The notes under the pieces were generated by a model. The model was not told where the DNA came from. It saw nothing but the letters and a program-made list of their open reading frames with translations, and did not search any database. DNA of 64,000 nucleotides from Anaerolineae bacterium (GTDB taxonomy: Bacteria; Chloroflexota; Anaerolineae; UBA3071), in contig JARYMM010000015.1 in NCBI GenBank assembly GCA_029907105.1, forward strand, positions 1 to 64,000, given 5' to 3'. Each line of letters begins with the position of its first letter. Positions within the stretch are counted from its first letter, which is position 1. Both the position numbers and the translations under genes were made by a program. Below are positions 17,970 through 28,170 of the stretch, in pieces.

Positions 17970-18910
17970 ACCACGGCGAGATTCAAACGGTCACCGGCCC
18001 TGTGGCCGTGGAGGCCCTGGGCCTGATCCTGCCCCATGAGCACCTGTTCACCGACCTGCGTGGGCCACTGGCCCCCGGCTATGCTCAGGCCGACCCGGAG
18101 CGCGTGGCCCAGGTGATGGCGCCTCATCTGAAGGCCGCTCACGCTGCGGGGGTGACCGCGCTCGTGGAGTGCTCCACCGTCGGCGTGGGGCGCAATGTGG
18201 CCGTGCTGCGCCGCCTGGCCCAGGCCTCACCGCTGTACCTCATCGCCCCGACCGGCGTGTACCGCGAGGCTTTCATCCCGCCTGCCCTGCGGGAGATGGA
18301 TGCCCAGGCCCTGGCCGAGAGGTGGATGGGCGAGCTGATGGAGGGCATCGAGGGCAGCGATGTGCGAGCGGGGTTCATCAAACTCGCCGTGAGCGACGAC
18401 GGCCCAACCCCTCTGGAAGTGCGCAACCTGCGGGCGGCGGCGCAGGCCAGCTTGCAGACGGGCGCCGTCATCGCCAGCCACACGGCCAGCGGCGCGCTGG
18501 CTCGACATCAGATGGACCTCCTGGAAGCGGAGGGGCTTGACCTGCGTCGCTTCATCTGGGTGCACGCCAACCTGGAGCCGGACACGGCCTGCCATCTCGA
18601 GGCGGCGCGGCGGGGGGCTTACGTCGAGTTCGACGCCGTCGGCGCGGCATGGCAGCCGCAGGCCACGCTGGTGGAGTACACGTTGGCCCTCATCGAGGCT
18701 GGCTACGCCGAACATATCCTGCTCTCCCACGATGCCGGCTGGTACAACCCCGCCTCCCCCGACGGCCAGCCGGAGGGCGGCATCCGGGGCTACACGGCGC
18801 TGGTGGAGGACTTTCTGCCCGCCCTGCGCGCCCGCGGCGTGACCGATGAGCTGCTGCACCTCATCACCGTGGTCAACCCCGCCCATGCCTTCGCCCTCGC
18901 CGTCGGTTGA
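17966..18910 (+). CDS. Phosphotriesterase-family metal hydrolase (lactonase-like)
   Basis: A 314-residue TIM-barrel amidohydrolase of the phosphotriesterase-related group. Metal ligands are visible: HEH in ILPHEHLFTD, the bridging Lys in GFIKLAVS, His in ASHTASG, His in WVHANLE and Asp in LLSHDAGW. Family members of this length are often lactonases. The ATGA overlap with the flavoprotein gene fixes the start. Next to a sugar dehydrogenase-like aldo/keto reductase it could open a sugar lactone; this is an inference from context. Confidence 0.88.
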   Translation: MNHGEIQTVTGPVAVEALGLILPHEHLFTDLRGPLAPGYAQADPERVAQVMAPHLKAAHAAGVTALVECSTVGVGRNVAVLRRLAQASPLYLIAPTGVYREAFIPPALREMDAQALAERWMGELMEGIEGSDVRAGFIKLAVSDDGPTPLEVRNLRAAAQASLQTGAVIASHTASGALARHQMDLLEAEGLDLRRFIWVHANLEPDTACHLEAARRGAYVEFDAVGAAWQPQATLVEYTLALIEAGYAEHILLSHDAGWYNPASPDGQPEGGIRGYTALVEDFLPALRARGVTDELLHLITVVNPAHAFALAVG

Positions 18911-18946
18911 GGAGAACCATTCGTAGGAATTGTCGGAGGATAAGCG

Positions 18947-19801
18947 ATGCAAAAGCGACGTTTCGGACGCACGGGACACATGAGCACGGTGGCCATCTTC
19001 GGCGCGGCGGCCTTCTATGCCGTGACACAGGCCCAGGCGGACGCGGCCATGGAACAGGTGATCGCCGCCGGGGTCAACCATATTGACGTGGCACCCACCT
19101 ACGGCCAGGCCGAGGAGCGATTGGGGCCCTGGCTGGCGCGGGAGCGGGCCCGCTTTTTCCTGGGCTGCAAGACGACCGAGCGGAGCAAGGAGGCAGCGGC
19201 GGCGGAGCTGCGCCGCTCCCTGGAGCGGCTGCGGGTGGATTGCTTCGACCTGTACCAGTTCCACGCCGTGAACAGCATGGAGGAGCTGGATCAGGTGACC
19301 GCGCCGGGCGGCGCTCTGGAAGCAGCCATCGAAGCGCGTGCGGAAGGATTGACGCGCTTCATCGGCATCACCGGCCATGGGTTGCAGGCACCGGCGGTCT
19401 TTCTGGAGGCGTTGGAGCGCTTCGATTTCGACTCGGTGCTCTTCCCCCTGAACTTCGTGCTCTATGCCCATCCGGACTACCGGCGCCAGGCCGAAGAGCT
19501 GCTGCGCCGTTGCCGGGCCCGCGATGTGGGGGTCATGGTCATCAAGGCCATCGCCAAGAGGCCGTGGGGGGATCGGCCCAAAACCTATAGCACCTGGTAC
19601 GAGCCCTTCGACGACGCCCAGCACATCCAACAGGCGGTGAACTTCGCCCTCTCACAGGATGTGACGGGGCTGTGCACGACGGGGGATGTCACCCTTCTGC
19701 CGCGTTTCCTGGAGGCCTGCGCGCGTTTCACTTCCATGAGCCCGGCTCAGCGAGAGGAACTGGTGGCCACAGCCGCCGAATATGAGCCGATCTTCGCCTG
19801 A
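18947..19801 (+). CDS. Aldo/keto reductase
   Basis: A 284-residue (alpha/beta)8 oxidoreductase using NAD(P). The catalytic set is visible: Asp in NHIDVAPTYGQAEERLG, Tyr in the same segment, Lys in FLGCKTT and His in YQFHAV. CGGAGGA precedes the ATG. It lies between the lactonase-like gene and GH42, with its TGA reaching into the first ATG of the next frame, so it belongs to the sugar operon. A role as galactose- or related aldose dehydrogenase is plausible but not proved. Confidence 0.88.
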   Translation: MQKRRFGRTGHMSTVAIFGAAAFYAVTQAQADAAMEQVIAAGVNHIDVAPTYGQAEERLGPWLARERARFFLGCKTTERSKEAAAAELRRSLERLRVDCFDLYQFHAVNSMEELDQVTAPGGALEAAIEARAEGLTRFIGITGHGLQAPAVFLEALERFDFDSVLFPLNFVLYAHPDYRRQAEELLRRCRARDVGVMVIKAIAKRPWGDRPKTYSTWYEPFDDAQHIQQAVNFALSQDVTGLCTTGDVTLLPRFLEACARFTSMSPAQREELVATAAEYEPIFA

Positions 19802-19812
19802 TGAGGTCGGCC

Positions 19813-21816
19813 ATGTTCTACTTCGGCGTGGACTACTATCCGGAGCACTGGCCCGAGGAGCGTTGGCCGGAGGATGCGCGGTTGATGGCCGAAGCAGGCT
19901 TCAACGTGGTGCGCCTGGCCGAGTTCGCCTGGTCCAAGCTGGAGCCGCGCCAGGGCGAATACGACTTCGCCTGGCTGGATCGCGCCATCGCCCTCCTCCA
20001 CGAGCGAGGCATCCGGGTCATCCTGGGAACCCCCACGGCTTCGCCGCCGCCCTGGCTGATGGCTGGGCACCCCGATATCTTCCGCGTGGGCGAGGATGGC
20101 CGGCGCGTGACCTTTGGCAATCGCCGGGAGTACTGCCCAAACCACCCGGTCTATCATGAGTATACCCGGCACATCGTGACCCGGATGGCCGCCCACTATG
20201 CCGACCATCCGGCGGTCATCGGCTGGCAGATTGACAATGAGCTCGGTGATCGCTGCTACTGCCCGCTCTGCGCCCGGGCTTTCCAGGACTGGCTGCGCCG
20301 CCGCTACGGTTCGCTCGATGTCCTCAACCAGAGGTGGGGTACCACGTTCTGGAGCCACGTCTACACGGATTGGGAACAGATCCCCTTGCCGCTGGCGACT
20401 GGCGGTTCGCCCAATCCCGGCCTGGCCCTCGATTTCTTCCGCTTCTCGTCCGATAGCACCGTGGCCTATCAACAATTGCAGGTGGACATCCTGCGGCAGC
20501 GATGTCCCCGCCATGTCATCACTCACAACTTCATGGGCTTCAGGTACGACCGTATCAATTACTTCGACCTGGCCCGTCCCCTGGACGTTGTGGCCTGGGA
20601 CAACTACCCGCGCACGCAGTGGGCCATGCAGGCCGGGGTAGACCCCAGCCAGATGGCCCTGGCCGCCGACACCATGCGCGGCCTCAAGGGCCGCAACTTC
20701 TGGGTCATGGAGCAGCAGGCGGGGTCGGGCGGCTGGGAGATTGTGAGCGTGCCCCCGCGCCCCGGCGAGCTACGGCTATGGGCCTACCAGGCCATCGCCC
20801 ACGGCGCCGATGCCATCCTCTTCTTCCGCTGGCGGACGGCGCGCTGGGGCACGGAGCAGTACTGGCATGGCCTGCTCGACCACGATGGGCATCCCGGCCG
20901 GCGCTACCAGGAAATCAAGGGCATGGGGGCCGAGATCAGACGGGTAGGTGAGCACATTGCCGGCGCTGTGGTCAAAGCGGCAGTGGCCATCATCCTCTCT
21001 TACGACTCCCGCTTCGCCTTCCAGGTCCAGGCCAACAACCCAGAGTTCAACTACCCTGAGCATCTGCAACAGATCTATCGGGCCTTTCACTGCCGTCATG
21101 TGCCGTTGGATATTGTCGCCCCCGATGCTGGCCTCTCGAACTACCGTCTGGTCGTGGCTCCGGCCCTGCACATCGTCTCCGAGGCCATTGCCGAAAACCT
21201 CAAGCGCTTCGTGCAGGCGGGCGGCGTGCTTGTGGTCACGCCGCGCAGCGGGGTGAAGGACGAATCCAACACCGTCGTCAATGAGCGGCTGCCCGGCCTG
21301 CTGGCCAGGCTGTGCGGCGTGCAGGTGGAGGAGTACGATTCGCTCCCGCCCGGGGCGAGCCGGCCCCTGGCGTTCGCCGTCCCCGAGTTGACCGCCGTCG
21401 GCTCGCCCCGGGCCCGCGTCTGGTGCGACATCCTGTCGCCTGCCGGGGCGGAGGTGGTCGCCCGTTACGGGAGCGACTACTATGCCGGCAAAGCGGCCAT
21501 CACGCGGCATCGTTTCGGGAAGGGCTGGGCGGTGTACGTGGGGACGGTGGGCGATGCGCCGCTGTACGAGGCCCTGGCGGGTTGGCTGTTGGGCCTGGCC
21601 GGGGTGTCGCCGTGCCTCGGCGCGCCGCGCGAGGTGGAAGTGACTGAACGCTGGCAGGGCCAGCAGCGTCTGCTGTTCCTGCTCAACCACAGCGAGCAGG
21701 AGCAGACGGTGGCGCTGGACGGGCACTACACCGATATGCTCAGCGGGGCGAGGGCCCCCACAGGATCGCTTGCCCTCGCCCCGCGAGACATTCGGGTGCT
21801 GATGTCAATCCCCTGA
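19813..21816 (+). CDS. Glycoside hydrolase family 42 beta-galactosidase
   Basis: A 667-residue GH42 enzyme without signal peptide, so cytoplasmic. It starts with the typical FYFGVDYYPEHWPEERW. The acid/base Glu is in GWQIDNELGDRCYC and the nucleophile Glu in FWVMEQQAGSGGW. The Cys of CYCPLC belong to the family zinc site. A trimerisation domain (about 395-600) and a C-terminal beta domain follow. The ATG at 19813 has GAGG ahead; the earlier ATG at 19801 overlaps the previous stop codon and has no ribosome site. It hydrolyses imported beta-galactosides. Confidence 0.94.
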   Translation: MFYFGVDYYPEHWPEERWPEDARLMAEAGFNVVRLAEFAWSKLEPRQGEYDFAWLDRAIALLHERGIRVILGTPTASPPPWLMAGHPDIFRVGEDGRRVTFGNRREYCPNHPVYHEYTRHIVTRMAAHYADHPAVIGWQIDNELGDRCYCPLCARAFQDWLRRRYGSLDVLNQRWGTTFWSHVYTDWEQIPLPLATGGSPNPGLALDFFRFSSDSTVAYQQLQVDILRQRCPRHVITHNFMGFRYDRINYFDLARPLDVVAWDNYPRTQWAMQAGVDPSQMALAADTMRGLKGRNFWVMEQQAGSGGWEIVSVPPRPGELRLWAYQAIAHGADAILFFRWRTARWGTEQYWHGLLDHDGHPGRRYQEIKGMGAEIRRVGEHIAGAVVKAAVAIILSYDSRFAFQVQANNPEFNYPEHLQQIYRAFHCRHVPLDIVAPDAGLSNYRLVVAPALHIVSEAIAENLKRFVQAGGVLVVTPRSGVKDESNTVVNERLPGLLARLCGVQVEEYDSLPPGASRPLAFAVPELTAVGSPRARVWCDILSPAGAEVVARYGSDYYAGKAAITRHRFGKGWAVYVGTVGDAPLYEALAGWLLGLAGVSPCLGAPREVEVTERWQGQQRLLFLLNHSEQEQTVALDGHYTDMLSGARAPTGSLALAPRDIRVLMSIP

Positions 21817-21830
21817 CTCACGGTGTACTG

Positions 21831-22796
21831 TCACGGGGCCCCTTCCGGCGTGGGGGTCGGTGTCGGCGGGGCCTGGAGGAAGTCCTCTCGTTTCTTCTCC
21901 ACCCACTGTTTGGCGGTATACTCGGACACCCGCACGTAGTAGGGCGACTCCGAGGAGATGACGACGTAGCTCTTGTCCGCGGGGTCCTGGGCCCCCACGC
22001 GCAGGGTGATGGTCTTCTCCGCCGTCTCCAGCGTCACCACAGCGCTGGGCGTATCCATCCCGTAGGCGGCCTGCACCTCTTTGCCCAGCGGCCTGAGCAT
22101 GATGACCGATGCGGCCTGCCGCACGGCAGTGCCAACCTTCGCCTCGTCCAGGATTTCGTCCTCGGCCAACCCCTCCATGTGCCACTTGCCGGCGTCATCC
22201 TTCGAGAACACGAACGTGCCGTTGCCGTTCTGCAGCGTCATGCGGGTAACGTCCTCCTGCGGCACGCTCAGGTAGGTCGTGTTAATCCACGAGTTGGCCG
22301 TGGCATTGGTCTGCCAGGTGGTGATGGCGTTGGTCAGGTACGTCTCGTTCCGGTCAGCGCGGCGGAAGTGGGTCGTGCCGTAGCTGGGTGACGATCCCAG
22401 GTAGAGGGTCTGTTTTGTCCCATCGCTCGTCTCGAACTCGATACGCCGCTGGAAGTCATCGGGGGCGACCTGGAGTTGCTTGTGGCTGGCCGCGGTGCGG
22501 GTCACCAAGCGCGCTGTGTTGAGGCCCACGATGTTGTCCAGCAGAGGCGTGACCTTGTCCGCCTGGGCGGGGTAATCGTCCGCTTCGGGCAGCACCCAGT
22601 TGCCGGTGACTTTGCGCAGGGTGATGGACTTGCCCTCGCCATCGGCAATGGTCAGGGCCACGATGTCCTCGGCCTTCAGGTCGGGGAAGAGCGGTGCGCT
22701 CTGGCCGGTGGCTGCCGCCCGCGGCCAGAAGACGACGATGCTGAGGATGATTTGGACGGCCAGGATACCGATCAGGATTTGGTGGTGGCGTTGCAT
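21831..22796 (-). CDS. DUF4340 protein of a Gld-type ABC export operon
   Basis: A 321-residue protein with one N-terminal membrane anchor (IGILAVQIILSIVVFW) and two repeats of the DUF4340 fold, recognisable by ITLRKVTGNWVLPEADDYPAQADKV and WVEKKREDFL. Such proteins are regularly encoded with GldF/GldG-like transporters. The ATG at 22796 is used; the longer frame to 22925 only translates a 7-nt repeat array. It is the last gene of the operon; exact function is unknown. Confidence 0.85.
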   Translation of the reverse strand: MQRHHQILIGILAVQIILSIVVFWPRAAATGQSAPLFPDLKAEDIVALTIADGEGKSITLRKVTGNWVLPEADDYPAQADKVTPLLDNIVGLNTARLVTRTAASHKQLQVAPDDFQRRIEFETSDGTKQTLYLGSSPSYGTTHFRRADRNETYLTNAITTWQTNATANSWINTTYLSVPQEDVTRMTLQNGNGTFVFSKDDAGKWHMEGLAEDEILDEAKVGTAVRQAASVIMLRPLGKEVQAAYGMDTPSAVVTLETAEKTITLRVGAQDPADKSYVVISSESPYYVRVSEYTAKQWVEKKREDFLQAPPTPTPTPEGAP

Positions 22797-22807
22797 GGCG
22801 TTCCTCT

Positions 22808-22914
<107 letters not shown>

Positions 22915-22933
<19 letters not shown>

Positions 22934-25797
22934 ATCAATTCCATCGGCTGCTCGTTGCGGCGGCGGACACTCCACAGCACACCGAGGACGATGAGCGAGA
23001 GCAGGGCGACGGCGTAGTTGGCACCTTCCCACAGCGATTGCTCGCTCTCGGTCATGGGTTTGAGCACCCGGGCGTAGGTCCCTCGTGAACGGATGCTGAG
23101 CAGGTCCAGGTCCTCCGTGGCCCAGGCCACGGCGTTCTGCATCAGCTTCAGGCTGTTGAGGTAGCGGTCCCGCGTGAGCCGGGAGGAGATGTTGAAGACG
23201 GTGTCGTTCACGAACTCGCCGCTGCCGAAGACGACCAGCCGCGCCGTGTCCGGCGAGGCCTCGATGGTGCCGGGGACAGGCTCTTCCGGCGGCGGCGCCT
23301 CCGCCCCTTCCTCTGTCCCTGCCGCGGCGAAGGGCGAGGGTTTGCCCTTGAAGAAACTCTCGAAGGAGCCCTGGACGGCGACGGCCAGCGTGTGAGACGC
23401 CCGCTCGCTGCCCACGGCGAAGCCTGTGTCGGGGTAGAGGTCGAAGTTGGGCTGGATGTTGATGTCCGTCTGTGTCCAGGAGGCAGGGCTGGAGCGCAGC
23501 AGCGCGGTGACCTGCCGTCCGGCGTTCTTGGCCTCGTCCACGGTGATGGGCGAGGCCCAGTTGAGCGTCACCGCCGGCAGGTTGGAGACGATGGGGCTTG
23601 CGGTGGCCATGGCGTCGGGCCGGACGTCCACGAAGAAGGGGTAGTTCATGGCCTGGATTTCCTGCACCTGGAAGCCGCCCACCTTGCGGATGACCGGCAC
23701 GGGGAAGGGCTCGTTCTGCGGGTCCATGACCAGCGATTCCTCGACCTGGATGCCGTAGCTGGCCAGCATCTCACGCAGGTTGCCTTCCAGGGGCCTCAGG
23801 GCCAGCCCGCCGGCAAACTGATCCAGGGTGATGCCGTAGTTGCCGGCGGCCACCACGACCGAGCCCCCGCGCATCAGATACTGGTCAATGGCGAAGCGCT
23901 CCTTGTCGGTCATCCCCTGCGGGGCGATGACCACCAGCACGTCCACGTCCGCCGGCACCTGGCCGCTGCTCAGGTTCACGCTGCGCACCTCGTACTCCTG
24001 GCGCAGGGCGGTGCTGAGTTCCTGCCAACTGGACAGCGGCGGTTGTGTCTGCCCGAACATGTCCTGCGTCGGCTGCGCCGGCGGCGTCCACAGCCCCACC
24101 ACCTGGAGGAAGCCCGGCGAGGCTCGCTTGAGCGCCGATTCGATGCCCGTGCGCACGTCCGCCTCGCTCAGTTCGCCGGAGGGATAGATTACCTGCGCCT
24201 GATCGCCGACCTGTAGCAGCAGGTGCAGGTAGTAGCTCTCGCCGGAGAAGAGCGAGGCCATGAACGGCTGCATGCCGTAACGATTGTACAGTTCCTGGGG
24301 CGTGATGGGGCTGGCGGGGTCGCTGAGGTCAACCACGGTATAGATGAGCTTGCCCGGGGCTTCGTCGCCGATGTCCTGGGCCACTTTTTCGATGGTCGCC
24401 GGCACCTCCGCCAGCCACTGCGGCAGGGTCTTGGGCGTGACGTAGAGGGTCAACTGGGCCGGGGTGTCCAGGGCCGCCAGCACCGCCCCCACGCTCTGGA
24501 AGCCGTAGACCACCTTCTTGATGGCGCTGGTCAGGTCGTATTCCAGGTTGCGCAGCCGCACGTCAACGTCGCCATTGCGCTCCACCTCCACCTCGATGAG
24601 GTCCTGGAAGTTGAGCGTTTCGTACTGGTCGCCGTAGCGCACCAGGATGTCGAAGTAGGAGTTGATGATGGAGGTCTCGTAGCGGCCGGCCACCTGGAAG
24701 GGCAGGGGCCGGATGCCGTAGGTCTGGTTGGCCTCGGCCTCCTTGTCCGGGTCCTTGGCCGGGTCCACGATGTCCAGCTCCACCTTGCCGCCAGAGGCGA
24801 CCTTGTATTCCTGCAGCATGTCGCGGATGCGGGGCACCAGGGGGGCCAGCAGCGGGTGGGTCTTCTCGCTGAAGTAGCCGCGCAGGAGCAGCGGCTCCTG
24901 CAGGTTGCCCAGCAGGTCGCGGGTGGTCGGCGAGAGGCTGTATTCGCGCTGCGCTGTGAGGTCGAGCCGCAGCCCGCGCAGGGGGTAGAGCCAGACGTTG
25001 AGCAGGATCAGGTTGGCCACCACCAGCAGCGAGGTAAGGGTCATGGCCCGGCGGTGCGGCCGCGTGCGCTCGCCGCTGCTCCAGCGCTTGCTGTCCAGGG
25101 AAAGCACGTTGAGCATGAGGAAGATGCCGGTGAGCGAGAGGTAATAGAGCAAGTCGCGCAGGTCTACCACGCCGCGCTGGATGGACTCGAAGCGGCTGCC
25201 AGAGCCGATGGCGCGCAGGATCTCGCCGAAGCGGTCGCCGACGAAATCGGTCACACCGCCTGAGCCGAGCAGGTAGAAGAGGCCGCAGAGCAGCGCCGTG
25301 AGCATGAGGGCCACGATCTGGTTGTCGGTGCGGGAGGAGACGAAGAGGCCGATGGCCGCGTAGGCCGCCGCCAGCAGGATGGCTGCCAGGTAGCCGCCCA
25401 GGACCGGGCCCCAGTCCAGATTGCCCAGCAGGGACACGGTGATGGGCAGGAAGAAGGTCAGGGCCAGGGCGACGATGACCAGGGCCATGACGGCCAGGAA
25501 CTTGCCCACGACCAACTGGATGGGGCGGACGGGCAGTGTGAGCAGCACCTCCAGGGTGCCGGAGCGTTGTTCCTCGCTCCACTGGCGCATGGTCAGCGCC
25601 GCCACCAGGAAAATCATCAGCAGCGGCATCCAGCGGAAGAGCGGTCGCACGTCGGCGATGCCGCGGGCGAAGAAGGTGTCCACCCAGAAAAACGAGAACA
25701 GCGTGACCAACAGGAAAGCGCCCACGAAGATCAGGGCCATGGGCGATCCGAAATAGCCTTCGATTTCCTTGCGTGTGATGGAAAGCATCTGTTTCAT
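22915..25797 (-). CDS. Fused GldF-GldG-type ABC-2 permease with auxiliary domain
   Basis: A 960-residue membrane protein. Residues 1-245 form an ABC-2 permease with about six membrane segments (KEIEGYFGSPMALIF; EEQRSGTLEVLLTLPVRP), then a membrane segment near 265, then a large extracytoplasmic GldG-like ABC auxiliary domain (about 290-900; LTAQREYSLSPTTRDLLGNL) and a final membrane helix (ANYAVALLSLIVLGVLW). In Bacteroidota these are separate proteins of gliding motility; in other phyla the substrate is unknown. The last residues are translated from the adjoining 7-nt repeat array. Confidence 0.9.
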
Positions 25798-25827
25798 ATG
25801 AACAACACCTCTTCGGACAGGCTTTGG

Positions 25828-26754
<927 letters not shown>

Positions 26755-26812
26755 GGCTTTCCCCCCGTTAGCAAATGTGCACAAAAAAAGGCAATGCCCT
26801 TGGACATGAACC

Positions 26813-26847
26813 CGACGGGCCATATGAGCCTGCTCATAGGCCCGTCG
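26813..26847 (-). other. Hairpin in the leader of the ABC operon
   Basis: A 15-bp inverted repeat with one bulged base lies about 60 nt before the ATPase start codon; a run of seven T follows on the minus strand at 26788-26782. A regulatory leader is possible, but no known riboswitch pattern was recognised. Confidence 0.45.
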
Positions 26848-26884
26848 TGCTCAGGTGCGCAAAGTCAATACCTTTCGGCGGCTT

Positions 26885-26913
26885 ATTATACGCATATCGC
26901 CGCCTTTGGGCAA
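26885..26913 (-). promoter_or_regulatory. Promoter of the Gld-type ABC operon
   Basis: On the minus strand TTGCCC (26913-26908), a 17-bp spacer and TATAAT (26890-26885). It separates the ABC operon from the upstream reductase gene. Confidence 0.7.
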
Positions 26914-26923
26914 AAAAGGACCC

Positions 26924-27688
26924 TCAGGTACCGACGACGATGCCGCCATCCACGCGCAGCACAGCGCCGGAGATGAAGCTGGCTTCGTCCGAGGCCAGGA
27001 AGAGGTAGGCGTTGGCGACATCGCGCGGCTCTCCCAGGCGGCCCAGCGGCGTGCGCGCCCGCATGCCCTCCAGGATCTTCTCCGGCATCTGCATCAGCAT
27101 GTCCGTGGCGATGAAGCCAGGAGCCACGGCGTTGACGCGGATCCCATAACGGCCCAGCTCGCGCGCCCACACCTTGGTCATGCCGATCACGCCCGCTTTG
27201 CTGGCCACGTAGTTGGTCTGGCCGAAGTTGCCGTCCAGGCCGACAATGGAACTGGCGTTGAGGATCACGCCGCTGCCCTGCCGGATCATGTACGGGGCGA
27301 CCGCCTGCGTGCAGTTGAAGACCCCCTTGAGATTGACGGCGATTACCCGATCGAAGTCGGCTTCGGGCATTTGCTTGACCAGTTCGCCGTCTTTGACCTT
27401 GACCAGCAGATGGTCGCGCAGCAGGCCGGCGTTATTGATCAGGATATCCACGCGGCCGTGCTTCTCCATCACGTCGTCCACCCAGCCCTGCACGGCCTGT
27501 CGGTCGGTGACGTCCAGCGGGTAGAAGGCGATGCCGGAACCCAGCTCCTCAACCGTGGCCTGGCCGGCCTGTTCGTTCACGTCGCAGATGACCACCTGGG
27601 CTCCTTCCTCCAGGAAACGCTGGGCCGTGGCCTTGCCGATGCCTGCCGCCCCGCCGGTGATGAGGGCGATTTTGTCTTTCAAGCGCAT
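26924..27688 (-). CDS. Short-chain dehydrogenase/reductase, FabG-like
   Basis: A 254-residue Rossmann-fold oxidoreductase. It shows the coenzyme motif TGGAAGIGKA, NNAG in ILINNAGLLRD, catalytic Ser in LNASSIVG, the YxxxK pair in NYVASKAG and PGFIATDM. The length and the C terminus (VLRVDGGIVVGT) fit 3-oxoacyl-ACP reductases, but no fatty-acid genes are nearby, so another ketone or alcohol substrate is possible. AAGGAGAGAG precedes the ATG. Confidence 0.9.
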   Translation of the reverse strand: MRLKDKIALITGGAAGIGKATAQRFLEEGAQVVICDVNEQAGQATVEELGSGIAFYPLDVTDRQAVQGWVDDVMEKHGRVDILINNAGLLRDHLLVKVKDGELVKQMPEADFDRVIAVNLKGVFNCTQAVAPYMIRQGSGVILNASSIVGLDGNFGQTNYVASKAGVIGMTKVWARELGRYGIRVNAVAPGFIATDMLMQMPEKILEGMRARTPLGRLGEPRDVANAYLFLASDEASFISGAVLRVDGGIVVGT

Positions 27689-27752
27689 GGTTGCTCTCTC
27701 CTTGATCTGCCTTGAACCAGGGTAGCTGGTGTCCTGCCACTGCCCAAGTAAT

Positions 27753-27789
27753 AAACGTCCCAGTTGCACCATGGGCGACTGGGACGTTT
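27753..27789 (-). terminator. Stem-loop downstream of the tRNA cluster
   Basis: A perfect 12-bp stem (27753-27764 with 27778-27789) with a 13-nt loop. It lies directly after the last tRNA on the minus strand. The T run is weak, so termination may be partial and the reductase may be read through. Confidence 0.5.
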
Positions 27790-27797
27790 GTTATGTA

Positions 27798-27869
27798 TGG
27801 GCCCCGCCGGATTCGAACCGACGCCCAACCGGTTATGAGCCGGCCGCTCTGCCGCTGAGCTAGGGGCCC
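27798..27869 (-). tRNA. tRNA with CAT anticodon (Met elongator or Ile2)
   Basis: A 72-nt cloverleaf with a seven-pair acceptor stem (GGGCCCC with GGGGCCC), TTCGAATC in the T arm and loop CTCATAA, giving anticodon CAT. The G1-C72 pair rules out the initiator tRNA. CAT can be elongator Met or, after lysidine modification, Ile; sequence alone does not decide. CCA is not encoded. Confidence 0.92.
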
Positions 27870-27874
27870 ACAGG

Positions 27875-27946
27875 AGCGGGGGACGGGATTCGAACCCGCA
27901 ACGTCCACCTTGGAAGGGTGGCATTCTACCCTTGAATTACCCCCGC
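27875..27946 (-). tRNA. tRNA-Gly (TCC)
   Basis: A 72-nt cloverleaf with acceptor GCGGGGG and CCCCCGC, anticodon loop CTTCCAA, anticodon TCC, and T arm GGTTCGAATCC. Second of three tRNAs in one minus-strand unit. Confidence 0.95.
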
Positions 27947-28024
27947 CCGGTAGCCTGTGGCAAATGGCTTATAACAGATTGTTCATGACCATCGGCTGTT
28001 GGCCATCGGCTACCGCTCAGAGAG

Positions 28025-28100
28025 TCGGGGTGGGCGGATTCGAACCGCCGAAGCCTCTCGGTCCCAAACCGAGCGCTCTACCGAACTGAGCTACACCCCG
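28025..28100 (-). tRNA. tRNA-Pro (TGG)
   Basis: A 76-nt cloverleaf with acceptor CGGGGTG and CACCCCG, anticodon loop TTTGGGA, anticodon TGG, and discriminator A. First gene of the tRNA unit, just after a strong promoter. Confidence 0.95.
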
Positions 28101-28108
28101 CTACCTAT

Positions 28109-28137
28109 AGTATACTCATTTTTCGCCAAAACGTCAA
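28109..28137 (-). promoter_or_regulatory. Promoter of the tRNA cluster
   Basis: On the minus strand TTGACG (28137-28132), a 17-bp spacer and TATACT (28114-28109), with the first tRNA starting 9 nt later. Confidence 0.85.
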
Positions 28138-28170
28138 ACTGAGTCATGTTTCGCATTACGCATCACACCG

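Noticed and set aside
18227-19630. A 467-codon open frame on the minus strand
   Set aside because: Antisense of the lactonase-like and aldo/keto reductase genes, both of which have full catalytic motifs.
27798-28100. tRNA cluster as an integration site
   Set aside because: No integrase, phage gene or duplicated tRNA end was seen on either side.
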